Positions 1 to 9,805 are shown, numbered from the stretch's first letter. The stretch: 64,000 bases of DNA from Serratia quinivorans (GCA_900457075.1 UGYN01000002.1:5208001-5272000); one strand, 5' to 3'. Program-made: numbers and translations. The notes: generated by a model not told the origin, from the sequence alone.

Positions 1-148
1 TATCAACGATCAGCGCACGCTTCGGGTGACGCAGGGTATCAACCCAACGCGACAGATCACCCAGGTAAGGTGCAACGCGGTCGATTTGTTGCAGATAGGT
101 GGCCCAGGCCGTTGTGCTGCTTTCTGAAGCGTAGGATAGCTTTTCCAT
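1..148 (-). CDS. Glu/Leu/Phe/Val-type glutamate dehydrogenase, N-terminal part
   Basis: Only the first 49 codons are inside the window; the gene runs off the left edge. The protein begins MEKLSYASESS and continues through YLQQIDRVAPYLGDLSRWV to a PKRALIVD segment, which is the typical start of the NAD-dependent Glu/Leu/Phe/Val dehydrogenase family found in Pseudomonas and Serratia. The family interconverts glutamate and 2-oxoglutarate with ammonia in the cytoplasm. An AAGG sequence lies before the ATG. The catalytic domain is not visible, so cofactor use cannot be judged. It is divergent from the CycA-type permease gene across a long gap. Confidence 0.75.
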   Translation of the reverse strand, partial: MEKLSYASESSTTAWATYLQQIDRVAPYLGDLSRWVDTLRHPKRALIVD

Positions 149-767
149 AACCAACCTTTTTTATATAGAGGTGTTTATTTTGTTTAACCGTGGTTTACCA
201 AGTGCATAACACTTTTGCGACGCCAAATTTACCATTAAAAGTGTCGCTTGTTAGCCCCCCCTTGATGGGCTGCGGGGCGGTTTCCAGCGGGTTTTTCGAC
301 GCAAAAATGAATAGTTAATTACTTTTTCAGGAGGGGTTAGCTGACCACGCATACTTTATGCATAAAAAGTGCATAAAATGCGTTTTTATCTATTTTTCAG
401 AACCTTGAATGTGATCAAAAAGTTTCATTTTATTTAAGTGTCGTGTTGACAATGCCGTTTCCTGACGCCAGAGTTAAATTCATGTTAAATCTGTGTTGGT
501 CGCATGTTTTTCTTGAACGGGAATGATAATAACCCACTGATATAAAGCCATTTATCCTCCATGTTCATGCTTCGCATGCTAAATGTGAGCTGGCACTCGG
601 TTCGAACAGTCGTTTTCTGAGTCGTACAGATATTTACTTCCCTTTAACAAAAGGGCAGGCAGCGTTTGGCCTGAATTTCTTTTTTGCCGGTAGAACGCCA
701 ACGGCGTTTCACTCCTGCTGCAGCGGTAAAAGCTGCTTAATCGCCTTAATGACGGACAGGTAACACC
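149..767. other. Intergenic region between divergent gdh and cycA-type genes
   Basis: This 619-base stretch holds no convincing gene. The reading frame at 579-788 on the minus strand overlaps the permease start and has no family resemblance. The region is AT-rich around 300-540 and carries near-repeats of TGCATAAAA at about 360-380. Promoters for both flanking genes must lie here, but I could not pick out a clear -35/-10 pair with normal spacing. Confidence 0.5.
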
Positions 768-2225
768 ATGACAAAAAGTAAGCAACATCGGTTGAATACC
801 CTTTCAACCGAGGGGCACGACTGCGCCCAAACATTGCAACGAGGTCTGAGCGAACGCCATATTCAGCTTATTTCCATCGGCGGTGCCATTGGCACCGGGT
901 TGTTTATGGGCTCGGGCAAAACCATCGCGCTTTCCGGCACTTCCATTGTTTTGACCTACGTCATTGTCGGTTTCTTTATGTTTATGGTGATGCGGGCGAT
1001 GGGCGAATTATTGCTGACCAAGCTCGACTATCGCTCATTTGCCGATTTCGTCTCTGAATACCTGGGGCCCAAAGCCAGTTTTTTTCTCGGTTGGTCTTAC
1101 TGGCTGAGTTGGGTGGTGACCTGCATTGCCGATGTGGTGGTCTGCGGGGGTTACGTGCAGTACTGGTACCCGGAAGTTTCGCCCTGGCTGCCGGCCTTGC
1201 TGACCCTGGGGCTGCTGTGCCTGTTCAATATGCTGTCGGTGAAGATGTTTGGTGAAGCCGAGTTTTGGTTTGCCATCATTAAAGTGATTGCCATTATCGC
1301 GCTGATCCTGACCGGTGCCTGGATGGTATTTATTGGCTGGACCTCGCCGGATGGGGTTAAAGCCTCGGTGAGCAATATCACCGACCCTAATATCTTTATG
1401 CCACACGGCATATTCGGCTTTTTTGCCGGCTTCCAGATTGCCATATTCTCCTGTACCGGCATTGAGCTGCTGGGCACCATGTCGGCCGAGACCAAAAATC
1501 CGCAGAAAGTACTGCCCAAAGCGATCAACGTGATCCCGGTACGCATCATCATTTTCTATGTGTTTTCGATGCTGGCGATTATCGCCGTGACCTCATGGAG
1601 CCACGTTTCGCCGGACAGCAGCCCGTTCGTTATGCTGTTCGACCAGGCCGGTTTGCCTGCGGCAGCCGCGGTGATTAACTTTGTCGCCTTGACCTCGGCC
1701 ATGTCCTCAGCCAACAGCGGGGTTTATTCCAGCACCCGCATGCTGTATGGCCTGTCGATGGAGAAACACGCGCACGGGCAGTTCAAAATACTGTCACGTA
1801 CCACCGCTATTCCAATCCGCAGCCTGATGTTCTCCTGCTTCTGTATGGTGGTGGGCACCATGCTGTTGATCCTGATGCCGAACGTGATGACGCTGTTTAC
1901 CATTGTTTCTACCGTGGCGGCGATACTGGTGGTTTACAGCTGGGGCATGATCCTGGTGGCCTATCTGGTTTATCGTAAGCAACGGCCCGAATTGCATGAG
2001 CGTTCTACCTTCAAGATGCCGGGTGGGGTGATCATGACCTGGCTGACGTTGGCGTTTTTCGCTTTCACGCTGGTGCTGATGGTATTTGACCGGGATACGC
2101 TGATAGCGCTGTGCAGTATGCCGCTGTGGTTTATCGCCCTGGCGTTAGTTTGGCGCTTCAGAATCAAAAATAGCCTGGCCCGGGAAGGCTATGTGTATTA
2201 CCAGGCTGGTCAAGAGGCTGAGTAG
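768..2225 (+). CDS. cycA: CycA-type D-serine/D-alanine/glycine:H+ symporter
   Basis: Inner-membrane amino-acid permease of the AAT/APC family, 485 residues with about 12 hydrophobic segments. The N-terminal signature IGGAIGTGLFMGSGKTI and the segment FWFAIIKVIAII follow E. coli CycA closely, as do the VRIIIFYVF and AAVINFVALTSAMSSANSGV regions. CycA imports D-serine, D-alanine, glycine and cycloserine with protons. The N-terminal 25 residues are hydrophilic and differ from E. coli. The gene is preceded by ACAGG and a short spacer. The genome may hold a second, truer CycA, so substrate range is inferred. Nearby dsdX adds a second D-serine transporter to the same window. Confidence 0.8.
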   Translation: MTKSKQHRLNTLSTEGHDCAQTLQRGLSERHIQLISIGGAIGTGLFMGSGKTIALSGTSIVLTYVIVGFFMFMVMRAMGELLLTKLDYRSFADFVSEYLGPKASFFLGWSYWLSWVVTCIADVVVCGGYVQYWYPEVSPWLPALLTLGLLCLFNMLSVKMFGEAEFWFAIIKVIAIIALILTGAWMVFIGWTSPDGVKASVSNITDPNIFMPHGIFGFFAGFQIAIFSCTGIELLGTMSAETKNPQKVLPKAINVIPVRIIIFYVFSMLAIIAVTSWSHVSPDSSPFVMLFDQAGLPAAAAVINFVALTSAMSSANSGVYSSTRMLYGLSMEKHAHGQFKILSRTTAIPIRSLMFSCFCMVVGTMLLILMPNVMTLFTIVSTVAAILVVYSWGMILVAYLVYRKQRPELHERSTFKMPGGVIMTWLTLAFFAFTLVLMVFDRDTLIALCSMPLWFIALALVWRFRIKNSLAREGYVYYQAGQEAE

Positions 2226-2291
2226 GTTCAGCGAGTAATAAGTGCCGGAACAGCTCAATACTGTTCTAAACCCCAGTTTGAATTTCTGAAT

Positions 2292-2330
2292 GGTTCCGAT
2301 ATAGTTGTTTTATACAACCATATCGGAGCC
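2292..2330. promoter_or_regulatory. Long inverted repeat, likely operator of the MarR-GNAT gene
   Basis: Two 17-base arms, GGTTCCGATATAGTTGT and ACAACCATATCGGAGCC, are complementary at 15 of 17 positions around the spacer TTTAT. The core TTGTTTTATACAAC resembles the TTGTATACAAC-like operators known for MarR regulators. It ends 6 bases before the ATG at 2337, which suggests autoregulation. The binding role is inferred from position and symmetry. Confidence 0.6.
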
Positions 2331-2336
2331 GCCATC

Positions 2337-3301
2337 ATGCCAACCCCCCAACCGAGCCGGTATTTACAACCGATCCGGGATGCGTCACGCCATCTGGTAC
2401 GTGAGCTGGGCTTTATGGGCAATACCCTTGCCGGCACAGATTTACCGCCGTCGGCGGTACATGCGTTGATTGAAATCGGCGATCGCCATGTCGATACCGC
2501 GGCGGAGCTTTGCAGCGTGCTCAACCTGGAAAAATCCAGCGTTAGCCGCATGCTTAACAAACTGATCAAAACCGGAGAACTAGTGACTTTTCCCAGTGAG
2601 CGCGATGCCAGGGAAAAAATCCTGCGGTTAACGGATAAAGGACGACAGACTCTGGCTGGGATTAACCGTTTTGCCGAGCATCAGGTTCTTAATGCGCTGG
2701 ATAAACTGCCGCCTGGCGCCAGCGCAGGCATTGCCGAGGGCCTGCAGAATTATGCTGCGGCGTTACGCGCTCACCGTTTGGGAGAAGCGTCGCTCTCGGC
2801 ACCAGCAATCGAGATTGTCAGCGGTTATCTGCCTGGGTTTACCGGCAGAACGCTGGAAATGCACATGCAATATTATTCGCGCGCGGTGGGGTTTGGTGCC
2901 TTTTTTGAAGCTGCCGTCGGCGCAGCGCTGGCCGATCTGGCCGGGCGGCTGTCGCATCCGCTAAACCAGACCTGGTCTGCATTGAGCGACGGCCGCATTG
3001 TCGGTTCGGTTTCAATCGATGGGAGTCCTTGGGTGAAAATCGTGCCCATTTGCGCACCTTTATTATTGATGACTGCCTGCGCGGCAGCGGCGTAGGCCGC
3101 CAACTGCTGAACCGGGCGGTCAGTTTTTGTGATGAACACGGCTTTGATGAAACCCATTTGTGGACCTTCAAAGGGCTGGATGCGGCCCGGCATCTGTATG
3201 AAAGCGTCGGTTTTACGCTGGCAGAAGAGCAGCCGGGCACACAATGGGGTCAATTGATGACCGAACAGCTATTTATTCGCCCTCAAGTTGCCCGAGGTTG
3301 A
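2337..3301 (+). CDS. MarR-family regulator fused to GNAT acetyltransferase (frameshift in the read sequence)
   Basis: An N-terminal winged-helix MarR domain (residues about 10-140, with SSVSRMLNKLIKTGEL as recognition region) is followed by a GNAT N-acetyltransferase domain (about 155-321) with the acetyl-CoA loop RGSGVGRQLL. This two-domain layout is known in proteobacterial regulators that respond to small metabolites; the ligand here is unknown. The frame breaks at 3021-3023, where restoring one G (GGG to GGGG) joins DG to ESLGENRAHL and gives a 321-residue protein. As read, the first frame ends at 3095. An inverted repeat sits directly upstream. It is convergent with the quinone reductase gene. 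Confidence 0.75.
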
Positions 3302-3455
3302 CGTATTTGGTTTCGAGATACTCATCAAGCCCGACTGAGGGCCGAAGAAAGTAGAGGCGGAACACGCACAGATTATGAAATCCAATAATATGGGGGTTAC
3401 CTCCGAGGTTTCTGGGGACTGGGCGAGTATCCACTGGAGAAGTAATCTTGCAACT

Positions 3456-3473
3456 GGCCCGGTCCACCGGGCC
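3456..3473. terminator. GC-rich stem-loop between convergent genes
   Basis: GGCCCGG and CCGGGCC form a perfect 7-bp stem with a TCCA loop, followed on the plus strand by TTATCGTTATT. It lies between the MarR-GNAT gene and the convergent quinone reductase gene. The T-tract is weak, so termination is only likely. Confidence 0.45.
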
Positions 3474-3479
3474 TTATCG

Positions 3480-4257
3480 TTATTCTATATGTGCACCAAA
3501 ACCACCCCGGCCGGGGGCAATATCGGGTTTCAGGGTTAATGCCGGGATCTCGTATTCGCCCGCATTTTGTCGGCGGAAAGGGATTGGTGCGGTATGCGCC
3601 AGGTCGTCCAGCCGTTGCCCCAGGGCGTCACCGATCTCGGTAAAACGTGTTTCATCCATTCGGCCGGTACGATAGATGACAAAGGGGGGGGAGCACCTCG
3701 AAACCGGGGTAATGCAGGATGCCATGCTGGATAGGGAACAGGATGTCATCGATCGGGCCATTGATACCGCGTGCAGCGTAATGAGATTCCCAACCACCGG
3801 TGGTAACAATCAGCATTGCCCGTTTCCCCGCCAGGGTGCCTTCGCCATAACGATCACCCCAGCGTGAGTCAGAGTGTTCCCCGACGCCATAGGCAAATCC
3901 GTAGGCATAGACGCGTTCAACCCAGCCTTTAAGGATTGCCGGCATCGAAAACCACCACAGGGGAAACTGCAAAATGACCGTATCCGCCCAGCGTAGTTTT
4001 TCCTGCTCCAGCTCAATGTCCTGGCTCTGTAACCCGTTGGTAAAGGCATGCTGGGAATCGAGTGAGGGATCAAAGCGCGAACCTAGCGGGGGAACCCTGC
4101 TGTCATTGGCATCGAGCGTGGCTTTCCATTGCATGGCATACAGATCGGAAACCTGTATCTGGTGCCCGGCAGCTTTCAAACGTTGGACCGATAAATCCTT
4201 AAGGGAGCCATTTAAAGACTGCGGTTCAGGGTGAGCATAGACCAGTAAAACATTCAT
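3480..4257 (-). CDS. NAD(P)H-dependent FMN quinone reductase (flavodoxin-like fold; frameshift in the read sequence)
   Basis: The protein begins MNVLLVYAHPEPQSLNGSL, the phosphate-binding start of the NQO1/NQO2, MdaB and KefF flavodoxin-like family. It continues with VILQFPLWWFSMPAILKGW and TTGGWESHY, both characteristic of the FMN and quinone pocket. Members carry out two-electron reduction of quinones in the cytoplasm. The frame breaks in an 8-C run (3684-3691 on the plus strand); removing one base gives EVLPPFVIYRTGRMDE and a 258-residue protein of usual length. A LysR gene is divergent from it and shares an 86-base gap with a clear inverted repeat, so the LysR protein probably controls it. 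Confidence 0.8.
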
Positions 4258-4310
4258 AGCGGGACCTCCATTAGTTGATGGAAGTCAGGGTAGGCGCTTA
4301 TCAGGTATAC

Positions 4311-4326
4311 TAGAAATGAATTTCTA
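4311..4326. promoter_or_regulatory. Perfect inverted repeat between quinone reductase and LysR genes
   Basis: TAGAAATGAATTTCTA has perfect 7-base arms TAGAAAT and ATTTCTA around GA. It contains the T-N11-A form typical of LysR-type operators and lies 18 bases before the LysR start codon. It is therefore a good candidate operator for both divergent genes. Confidence 0.6.
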
Positions 4327-4343
4327 ATATTACAGGTATTACC

Positions 4344-5240
4344 ATGAATAATATTAGGCGCCTGGATCTCAATTTGTTGGTGACGTTGGACACCTTGCTG
4401 GCCGAGCACAATGTGACCCGGACGGCACAGCGATTAAACCTGTCGCAGCCTGCGGTCAGTGTGCATCTTGCCAAACTCAGGGATATCTTTCACGACCCTT
4501 TGTTGATGCCGGGACCACGCGGGATGCGACCGACCGCGCGTGGTGACGAATTACGTGAACCACTGCGGCTGGCACTCGAGGCGTTGGAGCTTGCGGTATC
4601 ACCATCAGAACCTTTTGATCCCAGAGTGGCCGATAATACCTGGCGTGTGGCGGCATTCGACTACGGTGAGTCGACCATCGTTCAACCGGCGCTGATGGGG
4701 TTGCGGGCTGCGGCACCGCACAGCCGCCTGGCAGTGATAGAAACCGTGCCCTCACGCATTGCCAAACAGGCCGAGCAGGGCGAGATAGACCTGGCCTTTC
4801 ATACTCGCGAAGGTTCACCGCCCAACTTGCGTCAGCGCATTTTGTTTAGTGAACGCTATGTGCTGGTCGGGCGTGCGGGGCACCCTGGCTTGCAAAACCC
4901 GCCGTCGCTGGCCCAGTTTTGCGAGTTGGAACATGTGATGGTATCACCGGACGGCGGAGGGTTTTTCGGCATCACCGACAAGGTACTGGCAGAAGCCGGT
5001 TTAACCCGGCGAGTGGTGCTTTCCGTACCACATTTTCTGTTTGTGATGTCGGTGCTGGCAAATTCAGATCTGGTGGCGATGTTGCCATCGCGGCTGGTAC
5101 GTAACAACAATGCGCTGCAGGTGGTTGAACCGCCGCTTCAAGTGCCTGGGTTCGAAATGACCATGTTGTGGCATGAGCGTTCCCATCGTGATCCGGCACA
5201 TCAATGGCTACGTGAGCATATTGTTGCCTCGGTTGGCTGA
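4344..5240 (+). CDS. LysR-family transcriptional regulator (NodD-like subgroup)
   Basis: 298 residues. An N-terminal helix-turn-helix (LDLNLLVTLDTLLAEHNVTR, then LNLSQPAVSVHLAKL) is followed by a periplasmic-binding-like effector domain (about 95-298). The opening and the C-terminal WHERSHRDPAHQWLRE are typical of the NodD/NahR/LeuO subgroup that acts on aromatic or quinone-like inducers. It is divergent from the flavodoxin-like quinone reductase, suggesting a local two-gene redox response module. The downstream tehA gene is convergent, with stop codons only three bases apart. Confidence 0.88.
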   Translation: MNNIRRLDLNLLVTLDTLLAEHNVTRTAQRLNLSQPAVSVHLAKLRDIFHDPLLMPGPRGMRPTARGDELREPLRLALEALELAVSPSEPFDPRVADNTWRVAAFDYGESTIVQPALMGLRAAAPHSRLAVIETVPSRIAKQAEQGEIDLAFHTREGSPPNLRQRILFSERYVLVGRAGHPGLQNPPSLAQFCELEHVMVSPDGGGFFGITDKVLAEAGLTRRVVLSVPHFLFVMSVLANSDLVAMLPSRLVRNNNALQVVEPPLQVPGFEMTMLWHERSHRDPAHQWLREHIVASVG

Positions 5241-5243
5241 AGT

Positions 5244-6228
5244 TCAGGGATGCCTGCTGTATTTCAGTAATTTACCCTGAAGCAACAACATCAGCGTACG
5301 CACAAACAGCAGGCCAATCAGCACGTTGCTGAAGACAAAAAGAGGTAATGCAAGCGCAGACAATATTCCCTCCTGGCTTGCATGCCCCAGATGCAGCGCG
5401 GTGGTCGCCAGGGCAGAAAGTCCGAATGAGAAGCTCCAGAACGAGACATTGAAGGGACCTTTCAGATACCAGGGAAGCAGACGCACGATAAACAACAGTT
5501 GCAGCAGGCCGTAGCCGAAAAGCATTTTGGCCAGTACGTCCGCTTCCCCCCCATTAATCGCCAGCCAGGCGCTGCAGGCCACCAGAGCCGGGGCCAACTG
5601 GATCCCGAGGGAAAGACGAACCGGTGTTGGCATTTCACCCTGGCTACGCAACCGCTGCAAAATGGACGGCTCCAGACTCAGCCAGGAAAGGATCCCCGCC
5701 CCCAGAAACAGCAGGCCCAGATCCTGATAACCTAATGCACCGCAGGCCATGCAGCTGATAAAGTTGTTGGCGACCGTTGGCAAATAGAGCCCGGGCGTGG
5801 TGGCTTCAGCAGGATGAGCCCCGCGCCACAAACCGGCACTTTGCCAGGCGGCATAGCTCAGTTGTGCCACGGCCCCCAGGGGTGAATATCGCAACGGCCA
5901 GTGAACGCCACCAGGGCACCACACCAATGGCGACCAGGATGGTGGTGGCCGGGAGCAAACTGACATAACTGCTCATCAGTGGATGCTCTATTTCTGCTTT
6001 CACGCTGTGGGGAAAACGCAGTAGGCGGTATAAAAATGCGCAGGCCAGCAAAAACCAAATGCCGATGGCGATGACGATCAGCGCCTCGCCAATCATTGAG
6101 GAGACGGGCAGGATAGTGGCGGCATAACGCCAACCAAAACCCGAGCCAATGATACCCAATACCATACCAAAGTAGCCGGCAGGCAAATCGAGGAAACGCG
6201 GTGCATCGTTTAAAATAGGTTTATTCAT
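5244..6228 (-). CDS. tehA: TehA, SLAC1/TDT-family tellurite resistance transporter (frameshift in the read sequence)
   Basis: Ten-helix inner-membrane transporter of the tellurite-resistance/dicarboxylate (SLAC1) family. The N-terminus [19 protein letters not shown] and the internal [18 protein letters not shown] and [16 protein letters not shown] segments match E. coli TehA almost residue by residue. Family members behave as anion channels, and overexpression gives tellurite resistance. The frame breaks in a 5-C run at 5873-5877; dropping one base joins AIFTPG to [11 protein letters not shown] and gives 327 residues, close to the E. coli 330. No tehB methyltransferase gene is adjacent. Confidence 0.88.
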
Positions 6229-6338
6229 TTTGTTTATTTTTTAAAATATATTTTAAGCGATCTTAGCGAGTTTGGGGTGGGGAAGCAATAATACTTAGGG
6301 AGTGAGAACAGGCTCAAAAGGGGCTTTGCCAGGGGGCA

Positions 6339-6366
6339 AAATTAGCCACATCCCTGAGGATGCGGC
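6339..6366 (-). terminator. Probable terminator of the hydrolase gene
   Basis: On the minus strand, GCCGCATCC and GGGATGTGGC can pair with one mismatch around a short loop, and are followed by TAATTTTG. It lies just past the stop codon of the alpha/beta hydrolase at 6375. Assignment rests on position and fold only. Confidence 0.45.
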
Positions 6367-6374
6367 ATAAAAGG

Positions 6375-7404
6375 TTATTTCAGGTTGGTTTTAAAGAACG
6401 ACGTCAGCTTGGCAAAAGGGATCAGGTCGGTACGGTCGTACAGATCGACATGGCCTGCGCCTGGGACGATGTACAACTCTTTCGGTTGTCCGGCACCTTG
6501 GTAAGCATCTTCGCTAAATTCTTTCGAATGCGCCTGACTGCCGGTGATGAACAGCATCGGGCGTGGCGAGATCGTTTCAATATCATTGAACGGGTAGAAG
6601 TTCATAAACTTCCCAATGCTGCTCAACATGGGTTTGGTCGTCAGTTCTTCTTGCTCGCCTTTTGGCGTGTAGCCGCCACGCGATGTACGGTAAAAATCGA
6701 AGAATTCTCTCTGAATCGCAGATGTTGAATCATCCAGTTGGTTCACGGTCCCTGGGATATAGGCGATATCACCGCCTTTAGACTCAACAAAGCGCTGTTC
6801 GGTAGCCGATTTAATCAAGGCTTTACGCTGTTCTGACGTAACCGAATGATGAAGACCATTACGGAAAACAGACCCCATGTCATACATGCTGACAGTGGCA
6901 ATGGCTTTCATTCTCGGGTCAATTTTGGCCGCACTGATGACAAAGCTCCCGCTACCGCAGATACCCAACACGCCAATTTTCTCCGCATCCACGTAAGGCT
7001 GAGTACTCAGATAATCGACGGCAGCACTAAAGTCATCCGCGTAAATTTCCGGAGAAATCAGATGACCGGGTTTTGCCATCGCTCTCACCCCAGAAGGACA
7101 GATCAATTGCCAGCGTCACAAACCCTTGTTCCGCCAGTTTCTGAGCATATAAGTTTGAACTTTGTTCTTTTACCGCCCCCATAGGATGACCAACAACGAT
7201 AGCCGGGTTTTTAGCGTTCTGCTCCATTCCTTTCGGCATAAACAGGTTGCCGACCACATTCATCTGGTACTGGTTTTTAAAGGTCACCTTTTGTTGGGTG
7301 ACTTTATTGCTTTGGTAAAAGTTATCTGCTCCGTTAGACATATCGGCTCCTGTGGCAGCAAACGAGCTGATTAACAGCCCCAATAACATGGTTAATGTTC
7401 TCAC
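6375..7404 (-). CDS. Exported alpha/beta hydrolase of the YcjY/dienelactone-hydrolase type (frameshift in the read sequence)
   Basis: A signal peptide (about residues 1-20, MRTLTMLLGLLISSFAATGA) precedes an alpha/beta-hydrolase domain. The oxyanion segment VVGHPMGAVKEQ, nucleophile elbow GICGSGSF and C-terminal GAGHVDLYD His region are visible. The elbow has Cys in the place used by dienelactone hydrolases, so the nucleophile may be Cys. The substrate is unknown. The frame breaks in a 4-T run at 7071-7074 (AAAA in the gene); dropping one base gives GESDGKPGHLISPEIYADD and a 342-residue protein. The MFS gene ends 10 bases upstream, so the two probably form an operon. Confidence 0.75.
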
Positions 7405-7414
7405 TGAATAATCC

Positions 7415-8611
7415 TCAATTGGTTTGGTAGAGATCTTTACGTGACGTCCATAAAGTCAGGGCAGCCGCGATCACTAATAAAACGATGCTGATGGTGAAAG
7501 TGCTTTGATAACCGCTATGATCAAATGCGAAACCACCGAGGGTGGATCCCAGTGCGATTGACAGCTGCACTATGGCAACCATCAACCCACCGCCGGCTTC
7601 CGCATCATCAGGCAATGTTCTGGCGATCCAGGTCCACCAACCGGTCGGAGCAGCCGTAGCGAACAACCCCCATAAACCCAGCAGCAGTGTGACAATCCAG
7701 ACGCTGTGGCCAAAAGCGATCAGCGCTCCGGCTATGGCAGCCATCAGCAATGGGATGGCGATCAACGTCAGATAGAAGGTGGATTTCAAGAAAATGCCAA
7801 TCAGCAAAGTACCGATAAAGCCCGCAACCCCGATGGTCAGCAAAATGAGCGACAGCGTGGTGATATCCACCCGTGTTACCGTTTCAAGAAACGGACGCAA
7901 ATAGGTAAACAAAGAAAACTGGCCCATAAAGAACAATCCACAGGCGGCAAGGCCAAGGGTCACCAACGGATTGGCAAAAAGGCGAAATACAGTGCCGCTA
8001 CGCTTGGCGTCTTTATCCGTAGTCATGGCCGGCAAGCTGAACAACTGCCAAATAAAAGCAATTACCGCGACCGGCACAATGCAAAAGAATGCGCCACGCC
8101 AGCCGATGACAGAACCCAGATAACTCCCCAATGGAGCGGCTATAACAGTGGCCAGCGCATTGCCCCCATTAAAAATAGCCAGTGCGCGAGGTACCCGATG
8201 TTGCGGAACCAGGCGAATAGCCGTGGCAGCCGATAGTGACCAGAAGCCACCAATAGCAATTCCAATCAGGGCTCGGCCAGCCATGTAAATAAAATAGCTG
8301 GGCGCTAACGCTATGATGGCTCCGGAAAGCGCCATCAAAGCCGTCATACCCAACAGCAAGATTTTGCGATTCGCAGCCCCAGCCAGCGTAGAAATGGAGA
8401 GACTCGTCAATACGGCAAAAAGTCCGGAAATAGCGATCCCCTGACCAACCAGTCCCTCACTCACGGCCAGGTCCGCGGATATTGGTGTCAGTAGGCTGAC
8501 TGGCATAAATTCCGAAGCAATTAAGGTGAAGACGCACAATGTCATGGCGAATACGCCGCTCCAGTACGCGCGCTCATTGTGAAGTGGTGTGTCACTCGAC
8601 GATCTGGGCAT
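7415..8611 (-). CDS. MFS drug:H+ antiporter-1 family exporter, NepI-like
   Basis: 398 residues with about 12 hydrophobic segments. The N-terminal EFMPVSLLTPISADL, the loop IGGFWSLSAATAIRLVP and the later PTGWWTWI motif follow the NepI/AraJ/YdhP branch of DHA1 exporters; E. coli NepI exports purine ribonucleosides. It is the first gene of a likely two-gene unit with the exported hydrolase. It is divergent from a LysR gene that may control it. The substrate cannot be read from sequence. Confidence 0.82.
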   Translation of the reverse strand: MPRSSSDTPLHNERAYWSGVFAMTLCVFTLIASEFMPVSLLTPISADLAVSEGLVGQGIAISGLFAVLTSLSISTLAGAANRKILLLGMTALMALSGAIIALAPSYFIYMAGRALIGIAIGGFWSLSAATAIRLVPQHRVPRALAIFNGGNALATVIAAPLGSYLGSVIGWRGAFFCIVPVAVIAFIWQLFSLPAMTTDKDAKRSGTVFRLFANPLVTLGLAACGLFFMGQFSLFTYLRPFLETVTRVDITTLSLILLTIGVAGFIGTLLIGIFLKSTFYLTLIAIPLLMAAIAGALIAFGHSVWIVTLLLGLWGLFATAAPTGWWTWIARTLPDDAEAGGGLMVAIVQLSIALGSTLGGFAFDHSGYQSTFTISIVLLVIAAALTLWTSRKDLYQTN

Positions 8612-8842
8612 AAACTGCTGACTCCGAATAATCCCCGCCTGTGTTTAGGCAAGCCGGGGCCGTACGCTATTGGCAGGAATAACGTCAGAAAAGGTGAATG
8701 AAAGATGAAATGGCAACGGCATTTATCCGCCATCGCTTAAGAAACTCTTGCTGAAAATTTTACATGCAGGGTGCAAAATAACTAGCTAATGAATACTTAA
8801 TGACTTTATAACCAATGCTTATTAATAGGGTGGCTAGACCAG

Positions 8843-9730
8843 ATGAAACGCAACCTGAATGACCTGCTTTATTTTGTTACGGTCGCACGTGAAAGCAGCT
8901 TTACCCGCGCGGCGGCACAATTGGGCGTCACTCAACCGGCTCTGAGCCAGGCAATTTCCGCACTTGAAGAACGGATGCAAATTCGCCTGCTGACGCGTAC
9001 CACCCGTAGTGTGTCACCGACTTCCGCTGGAGAACGATTGTTACTGGCTATAGGCAATCGTATCGATGAGATTGAAGCCGAGCTGGATATGCTGACGGAG
9101 CTGCGTGATAAGCCGGCGGGTAGGGTCCGCATCACCTGCGGGCCAGACGTTTTACACAGCACGCTGTTGCCAAAACTGGCGCCCCTGTTGCGAGAGTACC
9201 CGGACATAAATATCGAATTCGACGCCAATCATGGTTTCCGCGACATTGTGGCAGACCGTTTTGATGCGGGCGTTCGGCTGGGTGACACCATTGATAAAGA
9301 CATGATAGCCGTTCCGATTGGCCCCAAATTACGCATGGCTGCAGTGGCAGCACCGGACTACTTTTCACGTTACCCGATCCCCAATACCCCCCACGAATTG
9401 ACGCAACACCTGTGCATAAATCAGCGAATGGTCAGGTCTGGCGGGCTGTATGTCTGGGATTTTGATCAGGATGGTGGGGATCTTAATGTGCGCGTCAGCG
9501 GACAACTCATTTTCAATACTTCTGTACATATTGTTGATGCCGCGCTTGCAGGGCTGGGGATTGCATTTTTGCCAGAAGAAGAATTTGGAAAGCATATTGA
9601 AGACGGGCGTCTGATTCGCGTACTGGAGCCATGGTGTAAGCCGTTTCCTGGCTACTACTTGTATTATCCCAGTCGTAAACAGCCTTCCCCAGCGTTCTCA
9701 TTGGTTGTTGAAGCGCTTCGGGTAGGGTGA
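8843..9730 (+). CDS. LysR-family transcriptional regulator (CrgA/AaeR-like subgroup)
   Basis: 295 residues, with the helix-turn-helix LNDLLYFVTVARESSFTR and LGVTQPALSQAISALEERM followed by an effector-binding domain. The motif LTRTTRSVSPTSAGERL and effector-domain phrases such as DRFDAGVRLGDTIDKDM and VDAALAGLGIAFLPE are hallmarks of the large LTTR group next to MFS exporters and oxidoreductases. It is divergent from the MFS-hydrolase pair with 231 bases between, so it likely regulates that pair. The effector is unknown. Confidence 0.88.
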   Translation: MKRNLNDLLYFVTVARESSFTRAAAQLGVTQPALSQAISALEERMQIRLLTRTTRSVSPTSAGERLLLAIGNRIDEIEAELDMLTELRDKPAGRVRITCGPDVLHSTLLPKLAPLLREYPDINIEFDANHGFRDIVADRFDAGVRLGDTIDKDMIAVPIGPKLRMAAVAAPDYFSRYPIPNTPHELTQHLCINQRMVRSGGLYVWDFDQDGGDLNVRVSGQLIFNTSVHIVDAALAGLGIAFLPEEEFGKHIEDGRLIRVLEPWCKPFPGYYLYYPSRKQPSPAFSLVVEALRVG

Positions 9731-9742
9731 AAATGCAGACCC

Positions 9743-9796
9743 GCCCAAGTCACTTGGGCAAAAATCTTTGCCGGGCGATGATAATCACCACCCGGC
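9743..9796. terminator. Two stem-loops between convergent LysR and copper-receptor genes
   Basis: GCCCAAG-TCA-CTTGGGC (9743-9759) is followed by a second pairing of GCCGGG with CCCGGC (9770-9796). Read on the minus strand, the second hairpin is followed by AAAGATTTTT. Together they probably end transcription from both sides. Neither has a strong uninterrupted T-tract. Confidence 0.4.
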
Positions 9797-9805
9797 TCCG
9801 TTTAG

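Noticed and set aside
2250..2272. Short GAACAG/CTGTTC stem after cycA as a terminator
   Set aside because: Six-base stem with no T-tract and close to the MarR operator; too weak to call.
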